Shown here piece by piece: positions 1 to 6,819 of a stretch of DNA of 9,617 nucleotides. Source of the DNA: Thermoanaerobaculales bacterium. GTDB lineage: Bacteria; Acidobacteriota; Thermoanaerobaculia; Thermoanaerobaculales; Sulfomarinibacteraceae. The stretch is from assembly GCA_029938595.1 (NCBI GenBank), contig JAOZUP010000127.1:1-9617 (forward strand). Reading direction: 5' to 3'. How positions within the stretch are numbered: the first letter of the stretch is position 1; each line of letters begins with the position of its first letter. The position numbers and the translations under genes are program-made. The notes below the pieces were generated by a model. That model did no database searches. It was given only the letters and a program-made list of their open reading frames with translations, and was not told the DNA's origin.

Positions 1-1
1 T

Positions 2-1588
2 GGTCTATCATTCTGGGAAATTGCACTGATCCTCGTTGTCGCCCTGGTGGTGCTTCTCAGCGGAGCGACCGCCGGCGCGCTCTTCGGCGAGCGCTCGGTG
101 CCCGAGGAGGAAACCGAGCTCATGGTCCGCGCGTCGAGGGTGGTTAATCTGCTGCTCGAGTGGCTGCCCACCGAGCAGGACCCTGCCGACATCGTGTACG
201 ACGGCATCTCCGGCATGCTCGAGGTCCTCGACCCGCATTCGAACTACCTCGATCCCCGCACCTTCCACAAGATGCGGTCGCGCCAGGAGGGATCGTTCTT
301 CGGCGTCGGCATCATCATCTCCCGGCGCAACGGCAAGATCACGGTAATCGCGCCGATGGCGGGTACTCCGGCCGCGTCCAAGGGTCTGCGGACGGGCGAT
401 ATCATCTCGGCCGTCGAGGGCGAGGTCACTGAGGACCTGAGCCTCGACGACGTTGTTGACCTGGTTCGCGGTCCAGAAGGCACGACGGTAGAGCTTACGA
501 TCGATCGGCCCGGGCTTTCCGATTCGTTCACAGTAGACATCAAACGCGCCCGGATCCCGCAAAACACAGTGCGCTACGCGTTCTTGGTCCGGCCCGAGGT
601 CGGGTACATCCGCCTCTCGGAGTTCACCTCGAGCAGTACACGCGAGGTCCACGAGGCCATTGACCGCCTCGAGTCGGAAGGGATGAAGAGCCTGATCTTC
701 GACCTCCGAAACAACCCCGGCGGGTCGTTGGACGCCGCCATCGGTGTTTCGGATGCGTTCCTCGCCGAGGGCGATCTCATCGTCACAACCCGTGGACGGA
801 CCCCATCGAGCCACACCACCCTGGTAGCACCCGGCCACGACGAGTCATTCAAAGGACCGCTGCTAATCCTCGTCAACGAGGGTTCGGCTTCGGCGTCGGA
901 GATCGTCGCTGGAGCGGTCCAGGACCACGATCGCGGTCTCGTCCTGGGGGACGTCACCTGGGGCAAAGGCCTCGTCCAGACGGTCTTCACCGTGCGTGAC
1001 ACCGGCCTCGCCCTGACCACCGCGCGCTACTACACACCATCCGGCCGATCGATTCAGCGTGATTACGACTCGTTCATCGACTACATCACCCACCGCAACG
1101 GCAACTCCGATTCAAACGGCGAGGACATTTACGAGACCGATGCCGGTCGAACCGTGCTCGGAGGAGGCGGCATCACGCCTGACGTCGTTCTCAGCTCCAG
1201 GACGCTGTCGGAGAACCTCGCCCGGCTCTACGGGAACTCGGCGTTCTTCCGTTTTGGAGTCGAGATCCTCGAGGACATTCCCGAGGCTGAGCAGGCCGCC
1301 ACCGGCCGCGCCTTCGTCGTCGACGAGGAGGTCTTGAATCAGTTCTGGACATGGCTGGACGAGCACGATGTTCTTCCGGAGGGGCACCTCGAGGACCTCA
1401 AGAGCACTCCCCAGGATGTCTCTGATGTGGCTCTGGGCATCCAGGTCGAAGTACTCAACGCGACGCTCGGGCTCGACGACGGTTACCGCACGGCTCTGAA
1501 CACCGATGACCAGTTCCTAGCCGTTCTCGACCATCTCGAGGAAGCCGAGGACTTCTGGATCGTGTGGCAAGAAGCCAATCCTGAATGA
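2..1588 (+). CDS. S41 family C-terminal processing peptidase (CtpA/Prc-like), 5' end missing
   Basis: This is a serine/lysine protease of the carboxyl-terminal processing family, which cleaves exported proteins near their C-termini in the periplasm. The frame is open to the left edge, so the gene is partial; 528 residues are visible. A GTG at position 47 would remove most of the membrane segment and is probably not the start. Visible residues 4-29 form a hydrophobic anchor or signal segment (FWEIALILVVALVVLL). A PDZ domain follows at about 100-175 (GVGIIIS, then APMAGTPA and LRTGDII). The catalytic core carries FDLRNNPGG (233-241) and NEGSASASEIVAGA. The nucleophile is Ser297 (codon 890-892) and the general base is Lys322 in WGKG (codon 965-967); the 25-residue spacing matches the family. 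YYTPSGRSIQ and GITPD are also typical. About 150 further residues form a C-terminal extension. The TGA stop lies inside the first copy of a heptamer repeat. The gene converges on dtd. Confidence 0.95.
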   Translation, partial: GLSFWEIALILVVALVVLLSGATAGALFGERSVPEEETELMVRASRVVNLLLEWLPTEQDPADIVYDGISGMLEVLDPHSNYLDPRTFHKMRSRQEGSFFGVGIIISRRNGKITVIAPMAGTPAASKGLRTGDIISAVEGEVTEDLSLDDVVDLVRGPEGTTVELTIDRPGLSDSFTVDIKRARIPQNTVRYAFLVRPEVGYIRLSEFTSSSTREVHEAIDRLESEGMKSLIFDLRNNPGGSLDAAIGVSDAFLAEGDLIVTTRGRTPSSHTTLVAPGHDESFKGPLLILVNEGSASASEIVAGAVQDHDRGLVLGDVTWGKGLVQTVFTVRDTGLALTTARYYTPSGRSIQRDYDSFIDYITHRNGNSDSNGEDIYETDAGRTVLGGGGITPDVVLSSRTLSENLARLYGNSAFFRFGVEILEDIPEAEQAATGRAFVVDEEVLNQFWTWLDEHDVLPEGHLEDLKSTPQDVSDVALGIQVEVLNATLGLDDGYRTALNTDDQFLAVLDHLEEAEDFWIVWQEANPE

Positions 1589-1621
1589 GGAGTTAGGAAT
1601 TAGGAATGAGGAATTAGGAAT
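1584..1621. repeat. Heptamer tandem repeat (AATTAGG family), left arm of an inverted pair
   Basis: Five consecutive 7-bp units are read on the + strand: AATGAGG, AGTTAGG, AATTAGG, AATGAGG, AATTAGG, then AAT. The first unit contains the TGA stop of the upstream protease gene. The tract is the inverted partner of the repeat at 1660-1692. Confidence 0.95.
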
Positions 1622-1692
1622 GCCGCCCATCCGCCCGTGTCTGGGAGAGGGTGGTTCGGAATTCCTAATTCCTAATTCCTAATTCCTAATTC
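1589..1692. repeat. Long inverted repeat between convergent genes, possible bidirectional 3'-end hairpin
   Basis: The AATTAGG tract (1584-1621) and the AATTCCT tract (1660-1692) are reverse complements. Aligning 1589-1621 with the opposite arm gives a stem of about 31 positions with two imperfections (at G1592 and G1608) and a 38-39-nt GC-rich loop. It lies at the 3' ends of two converging genes, where a bidirectional terminator or mRNA-stabilising hairpin would be expected. There is no T-run, so classical intrinsic termination is not supported; the function is inferred from position. Confidence 0.6.
1660..1692. repeat. Heptamer tandem repeat (AATTCCT), right arm of an inverted pair
   Basis: Four perfect AATTCCT units (1660-1687) are followed by AATTC. 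The tract overlaps the end of dtd: the last three residues of that protein (Ile-Arg-Asn) and its TAG stop are encoded by repeat units. Confidence 0.95.
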
Positions 1693-2134
1693 GTGGGCGT
1701 TCTTCCCAAATCAGGGTGACCGGACCGTCGTTAACCAGCTCGACGTCCATCAGGGCGCCAAAGACCCCGGTTTCGACGCGCACGTCCTTGGCGCGCAGCA
1801 GGCCGAGAAAGCGCTCGAAGAGCGGCGCCGCCTGATCACCCGGCATCGCGTGGTCGAAGCTCGGGCGCCGGCCCTTGCGGATCGAGCCTGCGAGCGTGAA
1901 CTGCGAGACGGCGAGCACTGCGCCCCCGACCTCGTCCAGACCGCGATTCATGCGGCCGTCGTCGTCTGAAAATATGCGCAGGGTGGCCAGCCGTTGGGCC
2001 GCGTGCTCGAGCTGCTCTTCGCCGTCGCCTCGTTCAAGGCCCACGAGAGCCACCAGGCCGGCGCCGATGCGGCCGACGGTTTCTCCGTCCACCCGCACGT
2101 CGGCGCGGGACACCCTCTGAATCACCATCCTCAT
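1679..2134 (-). CDS. dtd: D-aminoacyl-tRNA deacylase
   Basis: Dtd hydrolyses D-amino acids (and glycine) mischarged onto tRNA, a cytoplasmic proofreading step. The protein is 151 residues, close to the usual 145-150. Family landmarks are the N-terminal MVIQRVSRADV, GAGLVALVG, the SQFTL motif (77-81) and the C-terminal NDGPVT (135-140), whose Gly137-Pro138 is the cross-subunit Gly-cisPro element that gives chiral selectivity. The start is the ATG at 2132-2134, which overlaps the murJ stop as ATGA and implies translational coupling; the Met two codons later is an alternative. The frame stays open far upstream inside murJ, but that part has no family similarity and is not coding here. The last residues, IRN and the TAG stop, come from the intergenic heptamer repeat, so the C-terminus appears extended or remodelled by the repeat. 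Confidence 0.96.
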   Translation of the reverse strand: MRMVIQRVSRADVRVDGETVGRIGAGLVALVGLERGDGEEQLEHAAQRLATLRIFSDDDGRMNRGLDEVGGAVLAVSQFTLAGSIRKGRRPSFDHAMPGDQAAPLFERFLGLLRAKDVRVETGVFGALMDVELVNDGPVTLIWEERPRIRN

Positions 2135-3699
2135 GATTTGCCCCCTCGTCTTAGGGTCGACAGCAGCAGCGACAGCTCGCGCCCACCGAGCGCGGTTACC
2201 AACCCGATGTACACCGCCCCCGCCGGGAGCAGCACGGCCGCCAGGCGAATCGCACCGTCCAGAGACGTGTGGTCGATTCCCGTCAGCCAGGGTCGAATCT
2301 GAATCAGACCCGCCGCAATCATGGCCGTTGCTGCAAGCTGCCGACCGACGGCCGCCAGCGAACTCCCGATGCGGGCGCCGCCGAGGCCGTAACGCCGCCC
2401 ATACAACAAGGTGAGAAAAACTGCAAAGCAGGCCATCGCGAGGGTGTTGGCCCAGCCGAGACCCACGGTGCCGTAGGGACCGACCAATCGGGCGCAGGCC
2501 GCGGTGAAGATGATCAGCGCCACCAGGCTGCCCCACATCGGCGTACGGGTGTTCTTCTGGGCGAAGAATGCGCTCGCCATGACCTTGACGTGCCCCGTCC
2601 CGACCAGCGAAAAGGCATAGGCGCTCAGAGTCGCACCGGTCACCGCCACGTCCGTGGTATTGAAGCGGCCGCCTCCGAACAGAAAACCGATGATCGGCCG
2701 CGACAGAATCGCCATCACAACCGCCGCAGGAAGGGTGACGAAGCTGACCAGGGTCACCGTCCCGAGAAGGGTCCGCGACGCTCGCTCCGGCGCCTCCCGC
2801 AACTCGCGCGACAGCAGGGGTAGGAGCACCGTCGTCAACTGCACCACCACGGCCCCGAATACGAGCTCGGTCACGCGGTAGGCGCCGTAGGTGTAACTCA
2901 CTCCGGCATCGATGTACGAGGCGAAACGGTTGGAGATCAACTGATTGATCTGGTTGATTCCAAGAACCGGAATGCCGGGCAGCATCAGGAGCAGCACGGA
3001 GCGCACCTGCAGGTTGCGGAAGCCGCTCCACAGCGGCCTCAGCGAGTAGCCGAGGCGGCGCACCGCCGGCGCCTGCACCGCAAACTGCAGGATACCGCCT
3101 ACCAGAACCGCGACCGAGAGCACCGGCGCCGGGTTACTGAATCTGGGCAGCACGAACCACGCGGTGGCGGCAATGGTGAGGTTGTAGAACATCGGTGTTG
3201 CGGCCGAAAGCAGAAAGCGCTCGTGGCTGTTGAGCACCGCCTGCAAGAGGGCTGCGAGGGAGATCAGGAGGAGGTAAGGGAACATGATCCGGTTCATGAG
3301 GATGGTCGTCTCGAGCTTGCCAGGAACGGCCGCGAAACCCTCGGCATAAAGCCTCACCAGCCACGGCGACAGTAAAATGCCGACGGCGACGACCGCCCCG
3401 ACCACCAACAGCAGCACTGCCAGCAGGCCGCGGAAGAGCTCCAGCGCCTCCCGCCGGTCGCCATCCTTGCCGGTCAGCTGCGACAGGGTCGGGACGAAGG
3501 CGGCGTGCAACGTTCCCTCCGCAAACAGGCCACGAAAGGCGTTAGGGATTCGGTTGGCCGTCCGGTACATGTCGTAGAGATGGCCCGCACCGATGACCGA
3601 AAACAGGGCCTTGTCCCGCAGGTACCCGGTGATCCTGCAGACCAGAGTCACCACCGCCATCCGGGAGGCGTAGTGAACGACGCGCCGCTCCTGACTCAC
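2131..3699 (-). CDS. murJ: Lipid II flippase MurJ (MviN)
   Basis: MurJ is a MOP-superfamily inner-membrane protein that moves lipid II across the membrane for peptidoglycan synthesis. The N-terminal signature is clear: CRITGYLRD, then GAGHLYD and PNAFRGLFAEGTLHAAFVPTL, with the arginines expected to line the central cavity. Many hydrophobic segments follow, consistent with the family's 14 transmembrane helices. The GTG at 3697-3699 is preferred as start: it gives 522 residues, near the usual 510-530, and about the right distance to the first helix. The ATG at 3658-3660 (509 residues) is the main alternative. The frame stays open to an ATG at 3868-3870, but that extension translates the ATTTCGG repeat as a reiterated SEIRNPK pattern and is almost certainly noncoding. 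No strong ribosome-binding site precedes either start. The gene is cotranscribed with dtd, overlapping it by 4 bp. Confidence 0.93.
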   Translation of the reverse strand: MSQERRVVHYASRMAVVTLVCRITGYLRDKALFSVIGAGHLYDMYRTANRIPNAFRGLFAEGTLHAAFVPTLSQLTGKDGDRREALELFRGLLAVLLLVVGAVVAVGILLSPWLVRLYAEGFAAVPGKLETTILMNRIMFPYLLLISLAALLQAVLNSHERFLLSAATPMFYNLTIAATAWFVLPRFSNPAPVLSVAVLVGGILQFAVQAPAVRRLGYSLRPLWSGFRNLQVRSVLLLMLPGIPVLGINQINQLISNRFASYIDAGVSYTYGAYRVTELVFGAVVVQLTTVLLPLLSRELREAPERASRTLLGTVTLVSFVTLPAAVVMAILSRPIIGFLFGGGRFNTTDVAVTGATLSAYAFSLVGTGHVKVMASAFFAQKNTRTPMWGSLVALIIFTAACARLVGPYGTVGLGWANTLAMACFAVFLTLLYGRRYGLGGARIGSSLAAVGRQLAATAMIAAGLIQIRPWLTGIDHTSLDGAIRLAAVLLPAGAVYIGLVTALGGRELSLLLSTLRRGGKS

Positions 3700-3796
3700 G
3701 ACCGCAAAGGTACCACCGCCGTCACAGCACAAAGTGACCGGAAATTGACAAATTGATGGCGGCACGACGTAAACTTCGTTTCCCTGTCGCCAAACA

Positions 3797-3828
3797 ATTT
3801 CGGATTTCGGATTTCGGATTTCGGATTT
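3797..3828. repeat. Heptamer tandem repeat, ATTTCGG family
   Basis: Four perfect ATTTCGG units (3797-3824) are followed by ATTTT. An inverted copy of the unit, AAATCCGAAA, lies at 3869-3878, so a short hairpin of about 10 bp is possible. This family differs in sequence from the AATTAGG family but has the same 7-bp period. Confidence 0.93.
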
Positions 3829-3868
3829 TTCTCCCGCCCACCGATCCTCTCTGGCGTGTATGGATGGC

Positions 3869-3878
3869 AAATCCGAAA
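3869..3878. repeat. Inverted partner of the ATTTCGG repeat
   Basis: AAATCCGAAA is the exact reverse complement of TTTCGGATTT in the tandem tract about 45 bp to the left. This repeats the inverted layout seen for the AATTAGG family in the other gaps. Confidence 0.7.
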
Positions 3879-3902
3879 CCCCGTGGCGGTGGATGGGTGG
3901 GC

Positions 3903-3919
3903 ATTCCTAATTCCTAATT
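3903..3919. repeat. Short heptamer repeat (AATTCCT family) between murJ and ssb
   Basis: About two and a half units, ATTCCT-AATTCCT-AATT, lie in the divergent intergenic region. Only the CCTAATT orientation is present, with no inverted partner nearby. Confidence 0.85.
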
Positions 3920-3945
3920 TTGGGAGCCGAATTGCGCCGCTGCTG

Positions 3946-3954
3946 TGCTACCAT
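3946..3954 (+). promoter_or_regulatory. Possible extended -10 promoter of ssb
   Basis: TGC followed by TACCAT fits an extended -10 element (TGn plus four of six matches to TATAAT). It would start transcription near 3961, leaving a leader of about 30 nt before the ssb ATG. No convincing -35 is seen, so this is tentative. Confidence 0.3.
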
Positions 3955-3977
3955 TCGCCTGTCCTTTCCACGCTGAG

Positions 3978-3983
3978 AAGGAG
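3978..3983 (+). promoter_or_regulatory. Ribosome-binding site of ssb
   Basis: AAGGAG lies 6 nt before the ATG at 3990. It decides the start over an in-frame upstream alternative at 3945 that would add a non-conserved leader. Confidence 0.85.
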
Positions 3984-3989
3984 CACATC

Positions 3990-4394
3990 ATGGGAATCAA
4001 CAAAGTCATATTGGTTGGAAACGTGGGTCGTGACGTTGAGTTTCGGGCCACCCAGAGCGGACAGAACCTCGCCAAGTTTTCTCTTGCCACGACCGACAGG
4101 CGATTCAAGGACGAAAACGGCAACCCTCGCACCGAATGGCACAATATCGTCGCCTGGGGCAAGCTGGCGGAGATCTGCGATCGTTACGTGACCAAAGGGA
4201 AACTACTCTATATCGAGGGGCAGATCCGCACGCGCACGTACGAGCAGGACGGACAGAAGAAGTACTTTACCGAGATCAACATGGAGCAAATGGAAATGCT
4301 CGGATCGAAGTCGTCCGGCGGCGGGGCCCCGAGCGGGGATTACGGCGCGGTAGCGCAAAACTTCCCGGACGATGCCGACGACGTGCCATTCTGA
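3990..4394 (+). CDS. ssb: Single-stranded DNA-binding protein
   Basis: SSB coats single-stranded DNA during replication, recombination and repair and recruits partners through its C-terminal tip. The product is 134 residues. The OB fold spans about 1-108: MGINKVILVGNVGRDVE opens it, followed by LAKFSLAT, TEWHNIVAWGKLAEI (with Trp50 and Trp56 in typical DNA-stacking positions), YVTKGKLLYIEGQIRTR and YFTEI. A very short Gly/Ser-rich linker (about 106-123) leads to the acidic tip ending DDADDVPF, a good match to the conserved DDxxPF interaction peptide. The linker is much shorter than in E. coli SSB (178 residues), which is common outside Proteobacteria. The start is set by the ribosome-binding site and the conserved N-terminus. 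A strong terminator follows 28 bp after the stop, so ssb probably forms its own transcription unit. Confidence 0.97.
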   Translation: MGINKVILVGNVGRDVEFRATQSGQNLAKFSLATTDRRFKDENGNPRTEWHNIVAWGKLAEICDRYVTKGKLLYIEGQIRTRTYEQDGQKKYFTEINMEQMEMLGSKSSGGGAPSGDYGAVAQNFPDDADDVPF

Positions 4395-4422
4395 GTACAT
4401 CTGAACGGACGGATCATCTGCA

Positions 4423-4455
4423 GCCTCCCGCGGCGTTCGCGGGAGGCTTTTTTTT
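4423..4455 (+). terminator. Rho-independent terminator of ssb
   Basis: A perfect 10-bp GC-rich stem (GCCTCCCGCG at 4423-4432 with CGCGGGAGGC at 4438-4447), a 5-nt loop GCGTT and eight T residues (4448-4455) follow the ssb stop. It is the only classical intrinsic terminator seen in the window. Confidence 0.95.
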
Positions 4456-4473
4456 CTAGATTCAAGCTAACCC

Positions 4474-4502
4474 TTGACAGGGGTTGAGCTTCCAGGTAAG
4501 TT
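4474..4502 (+). promoter_or_regulatory. Sigma-70-type promoter for the HU gene
   Basis: A consensus -35 TTGACA (4474-4479) is followed after 17 bp by TAAGTT (4497-4502), a three-of-six match to the -10. It lies between the ssb terminator and the HU ribosome-binding site, where a promoter is needed. The -10 is weak, so strength and exact start are uncertain. Confidence 0.6.
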
Positions 4503-4522
4503 TCCAGTCCCCGTGTCTGGGG

Positions 4523-4529
4523 AAGGAGG
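4523..4529 (+). promoter_or_regulatory. Strong ribosome-binding site of the HU gene
   Basis: AAGGAGG lies 5 nt before the ATG at 4535. It fixes the start at MIKSDLVERV and excludes the longer frame beginning at 4484. Confidence 0.9.
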
Positions 4530-4534
4530 AGTGG

Positions 4535-4804
4535 ATGATCAAGTCGGATCTGGTCGAGAGGGTGATGAAGGCCACCGATCTTCCAAAGCCCAAGGCGAAC
4601 GAGGCAGTCAATGCCCTGTTCGACGGCATGAAGAGCGCTCTCCTGCGAGGCGACCGGATTGAGCTGCGCGGCTTTGGCGTGTTCCAGGTCAAGGACCGCA
4701 AGCGCGGCATCGGACGAAATCCCAAGACCGGCCGCGAAGTCGAGATTCCACCCGGGAAGACCATCCGCTTCAAACCGGGTAAGGCATTGCGCAACATGAG
4801 CTGA
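4535..4804 (+). CDS. HU/IHF-family DNA-binding protein
   Basis: This is a small nucleoid-associated protein that binds and bends DNA as a dimer. The product has 89 residues against a usual 90-100. The N-terminal helices carry KSDLVERVMKATDLPKPKANEAVNALFDGM, the core has RIELRGFGVFQVKDR (41-55), and the DNA-binding arm contains the signature GRNPKTG (60-66), where the proline intercalates in this family. The end, IRFKPGKALRNMS, matches the usual FKPGKxLR close. Single-gene features do not separate HU from IHF-beta: the arm and the RNPKTG are shared, and no partner subunit is in the window. It has its own promoter and a strong ribosome-binding site. The site-2 protease begins 2 bp after its stop, so the two are probably cotranscribed. 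Confidence 0.95.
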   Translation: MIKSDLVERVMKATDLPKPKANEAVNALFDGMKSALLRGDRIELRGFGVFQVKDRKRGIGRNPKTGREVEIPPGKTIRFKPGKALRNMS

Positions 4805-4806
4805 GC

Positions 4807-5760
4807 GTGCCTTCGCCCGAACCATACGAACATTTCGGCCCCGACGGTACGCCCGCCGGGGCCTTACCATTGGCGCCCTCTACGTATCATCCCAAAATCT
4901 GGCTGCACATCCTCCTCTTCGTCCTGACCTTTGCCAGCACCACCATCGTCGGGGGCCTTGTCTGGGGCAGCCTGCCCGAGGAAATGGCCCGTCTCAGCCT
5001 TCCCCAACTCTTCTCCGACCCCAGGGTGTACTTCGCCGGTCTCAAATTTTCGATCCCTCTGCTGACGATCCTCGGCTGCCACGAACTGGGCCACTACGTC
5101 GCCGCGCGCCGCCACGGTCTCACCGCAACTCCCCCCTTCTTCATTCCCTTCCCGGTTCCATTCTTCGGTATCGGAACTCTCGGAGCGGTCATTCGTATCA
5201 AGGACCCCATCCGAAACAAGAAGGAACTGCTCGACGTTGGGGCCGCCGGGCCCATCGCCGGTTTTGCGGCGCTGGTGCCGTTCCTGGCCTACGGCATCGC
5301 TGCCTCGGAGGTCGGCGAGGCACCGGTGGGAGGCGCCTACCTCGAGTTCGGTGAGCCCCTGATCTACCGGTTTCTCGAGGCCCTCATCCGACCCGGTCTC
5401 GGGGACGACATGACCCTGTGGCTGCACCCGACCGGAGTCGCTGCCTGGTTCGGCATCCTGGTCACTCTCCTCAATCTTCTACCCTTCTCCCAGCTCGACG
5501 GCGGCCACGTGGCCTACGCACTCTTCGGCCGCTGGCACCGTCTCCTCGCATGGCCGCTGCTCGGCGTGCTCGCCGGCCTCGGTTTCGTATGGCCCGGCTG
5601 GTGGGTGTGGGTGGTCATCGCCCTGATTCTCAGACCCCAGCACCCGCGACTATGGGACGAGGACCAGCCCCTCGACCGCCGACGGCAGTTCGTCGGATGG
5701 ATCACCATTGCCATATTCATACTCTGCTTCGTCGCGGAACCGATTCGCATCGGGTTCTGA
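4807..5760 (+). CDS. Site-2 protease family (M50) intramembrane metalloprotease
   Basis: This is a predicted zinc protease with its active site inside the membrane, of the family that cleaves transmembrane substrates in regulated proteolysis. The product has 317 residues. The zinc site is HELGH (92-96, codons from 5080) plus the distal NLLPFSQLDGGH (223-234), where Asp231 supplies the third ligand. Hydrophobic segments lie at about 31-53, 75-100, 145-165, 210-230, 245-275 and 296-312. The conserved region between them includes PFFIPFPVPFFGIGTLGAVI and GAAGPIAGF. There is no PDZ domain, so it is not an RseP orthologue; the layout resembles the PDZ-less bacterial and chloroplast EGY-like group. 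The start is a GTG two bases after the HU stop with little sign of a ribosome-binding site, implying coupling to HU translation. The substrate cannot be inferred. It converges on the hydrolase gene across 20 bp. Confidence 0.92.
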   Translation: MPSPEPYEHFGPDGTPAGALPLAPSTYHPKIWLHILLFVLTFASTTIVGGLVWGSLPEEMARLSLPQLFSDPRVYFAGLKFSIPLLTILGCHELGHYVAARRHGLTATPPFFIPFPVPFFGIGTLGAVIRIKDPIRNKKELLDVGAAGPIAGFAALVPFLAYGIAASEVGEAPVGGAYLEFGEPLIYRFLEALIRPGLGDDMTLWLHPTGVAAWFGILVTLLNLLPFSQLDGGHVAYALFGRWHRLLAWPLLGVLAGLGFVWPGWWVWVVIALILRPQHPRLWDEDQPLDRRRQFVGWITIAIFILCFVAEPIRIGF

Positions 5761-5774
5761 CGAACACGATGCGG

Positions 5775-5787
5775 AATTCCTCATTTG
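5775..5787. repeat. Single heptamer units at a convergent junction
   Basis: AATTCCT followed by CATT reads on the - strand as AATGAGG-AATT, the same pair of variants seen at the end of the S41 protease gene. The TGA stop of the hydrolase lies within the AATGAGG unit. Only about one and a half units are present. Confidence 0.6.
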
Positions 5788-6584
5788 CCCCAATCCAGCC
5801 CGTCCAGAAAACGGATCATCGCTTCGGTGATGGCCTCGGGTTGCTCGAGCGATGACAGGTGGCCCGATTCGGGCACGACCACCAGGGAGGAGTTTGGGAG
5901 GGCGGAGGCAATCTCTTTCGAATAGGATGGTGGCAGCGACACGTCCTCATCGCCCACGATCACCAGGCACGGCGCTTCAATCTGCCGCAACCGATCAACC
6001 ACCGAGTCGCGTCGCGCTAGAACCCTAACCCCGAGGATCATCGAGGGCACGTCTACCGAGGCAAACCTCTGTTGCCAATCGTCGACCAGATCCGGATTGT
6101 TCCGACGAGTCGTCGATCCAAACATGAGCTTCGAGATCGTGCCCAGAAAAGGCTTGGTTCCGATCGTCTGCACACCAAGGCCCATCACCCGATACTTCAG
6201 CTTCTTGTACGGGGTTTCCGTCCCGGCATGAGTGTCAACCAGGATGAGGCCCGAGACGCGATTCGGGACGGTGATCGCCGCACGCATCGCGACCATCCCT
6301 CCAATCGATAGTCCAACCCAAACGGCTCTCTCGATCTCGAGCGCGTCGAGGACCGCCACCACGTCGGCAACCATGTCGTACAGGTCAAACGGTTCCGTGA
6401 GGTTTCCCGAACGACCGTGGCCGCGCTGATCGATGTTGACTACACGATAGCGTTCGGCCAACGGCCCAACCTGCGGCGCCCACATCTCGCCCGAACAAAG
6501 AAAGCTGTGGCCCAGCACTAACGGCGGCCCGGAGCCCACATCCTCGAAGTGGATTCGAATCCCGTTGGCACCAATATCCGGCAT
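5781..6584 (-). CDS. Alpha/beta-fold hydrolase
   Basis: This is a soluble alpha/beta hydrolase of 267 residues with no export signal seen. Counting from the preferred start, the oxyanion-hole segment is LVLGHSFLCSG, the nucleophile elbow is GLSIGGM with Ser93, the probable acid is Asp214 in GDEDVSLPP and the base is His242 in ESGHLSS. DQRGHGRSG is also typical. The general look is of the 3-oxoadipate enol-lactonase / esterase branch, but the substrate cannot be assigned, and the cap region (about 120-180) is the part that would decide it. The start is the ATG at 6582-6584, preceded by a GGGGAGGG ribosome-binding site and followed by a conserved N-terminal strand. The frame stays open to 6653, but that extension is basic and not family-like. 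The stop codon lies in a heptamer unit. Confidence 0.93.
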   Translation of the reverse strand: MPDIGANGIRIHFEDVGSGPPLVLGHSFLCSGEMWAPQVGPLAERYRVVNIDQRGHGRSGNLTEPFDLYDMVADVVAVLDALEIERAVWVGLSIGGMVAMRAAITVPNRVSGLILVDTHAGTETPYKKLKYRVMGLGVQTIGTKPFLGTISKLMFGSTTRRNNPDLVDDWQQRFASVDVPSMILGVRVLARRDSVVDRLRQIEAPCLVIVGDEDVSLPPSYSKEIASALPNSSLVVVPESGHLSSLEQPEAITEAMIRFLDGLDWGK

Positions 6585-6678
6585 GAGAGCCCTCCCCGTC
6601 TGCGCCGCCGCCCAACTTCTCTTGAGACTGATTTTCTTCCCAGATAGTAGCATCCACCGCCGCCCGCATCCTGGTGAG

Positions 6679-6695
6679 ATTTCGAATTTCGAATT
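6679..6695. repeat. Heptamer repeat, ATTTCGA family
   Basis: Two ATTTCGA units and a trailing ATT. The unit differs by one base from the ATTTCGG unit at 3797. It lies upstream of the hydrolase gene. Confidence 0.7.
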
Positions 6696-6711
6696 CTCCG
6701 CCCCTCAACTC

Positions 6712-6749
6712 GCATCTTCCTCCGGGAACCCACAGTCGGCGTGCCGCTG
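6712..6749 (+). repeat. Degenerate 38-bp direct repeat, copy 1
   Basis: It matches 6820-6857 without gaps at 31 of 38 positions. The last 16 bases (AGTCGGCGTGCCGCTG) are identical in both copies. Confidence 0.8.
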
Positions 6750-6774
6750 CTGCGGAGGGCCTCGTCGCTAGGAA

Positions 6775-6795
6775 GGTATTAGGTATTAGGTATTA
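6775..6795. repeat. Heptamer tandem repeat, GGTATTA family
   Basis: Three perfect GGTATTA units. Read in register as TTAGGTA, the unit is one base away from TTAGGAA, so it looks like a sequence variant of the main family. It sits between the two direct-repeat copies. Confidence 0.9.
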
Positions 6796-6819
6796 GCTCC
6801 ACGCACCCACCCCCTGCTT

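Noticed and set aside
47..49. GTG as the start of the S41 protease
   Set aside because: The frame is open to the window edge, and this start would delete most of the N-terminal membrane segment.
8..838. 276-codon antisense open frame across the S41 protease gene
   Set aside because: It mirrors a clearly conserved gene on the other strand in GC-rich DNA, and its translation has no domain-like pattern.
2135..3031. Long upstream extension of the dtd frame
   Set aside because: It lies in another frame of murJ on the same strand. The conserved Dtd N-terminus begins at 2134 with an ATGA overlap, and the extension resembles nothing in that family.
4807..5760. RseP orthologue
   Set aside because: The HELGH and LDGG motifs fit the M50 family, but there is no PDZ domain between them and the topology differs.
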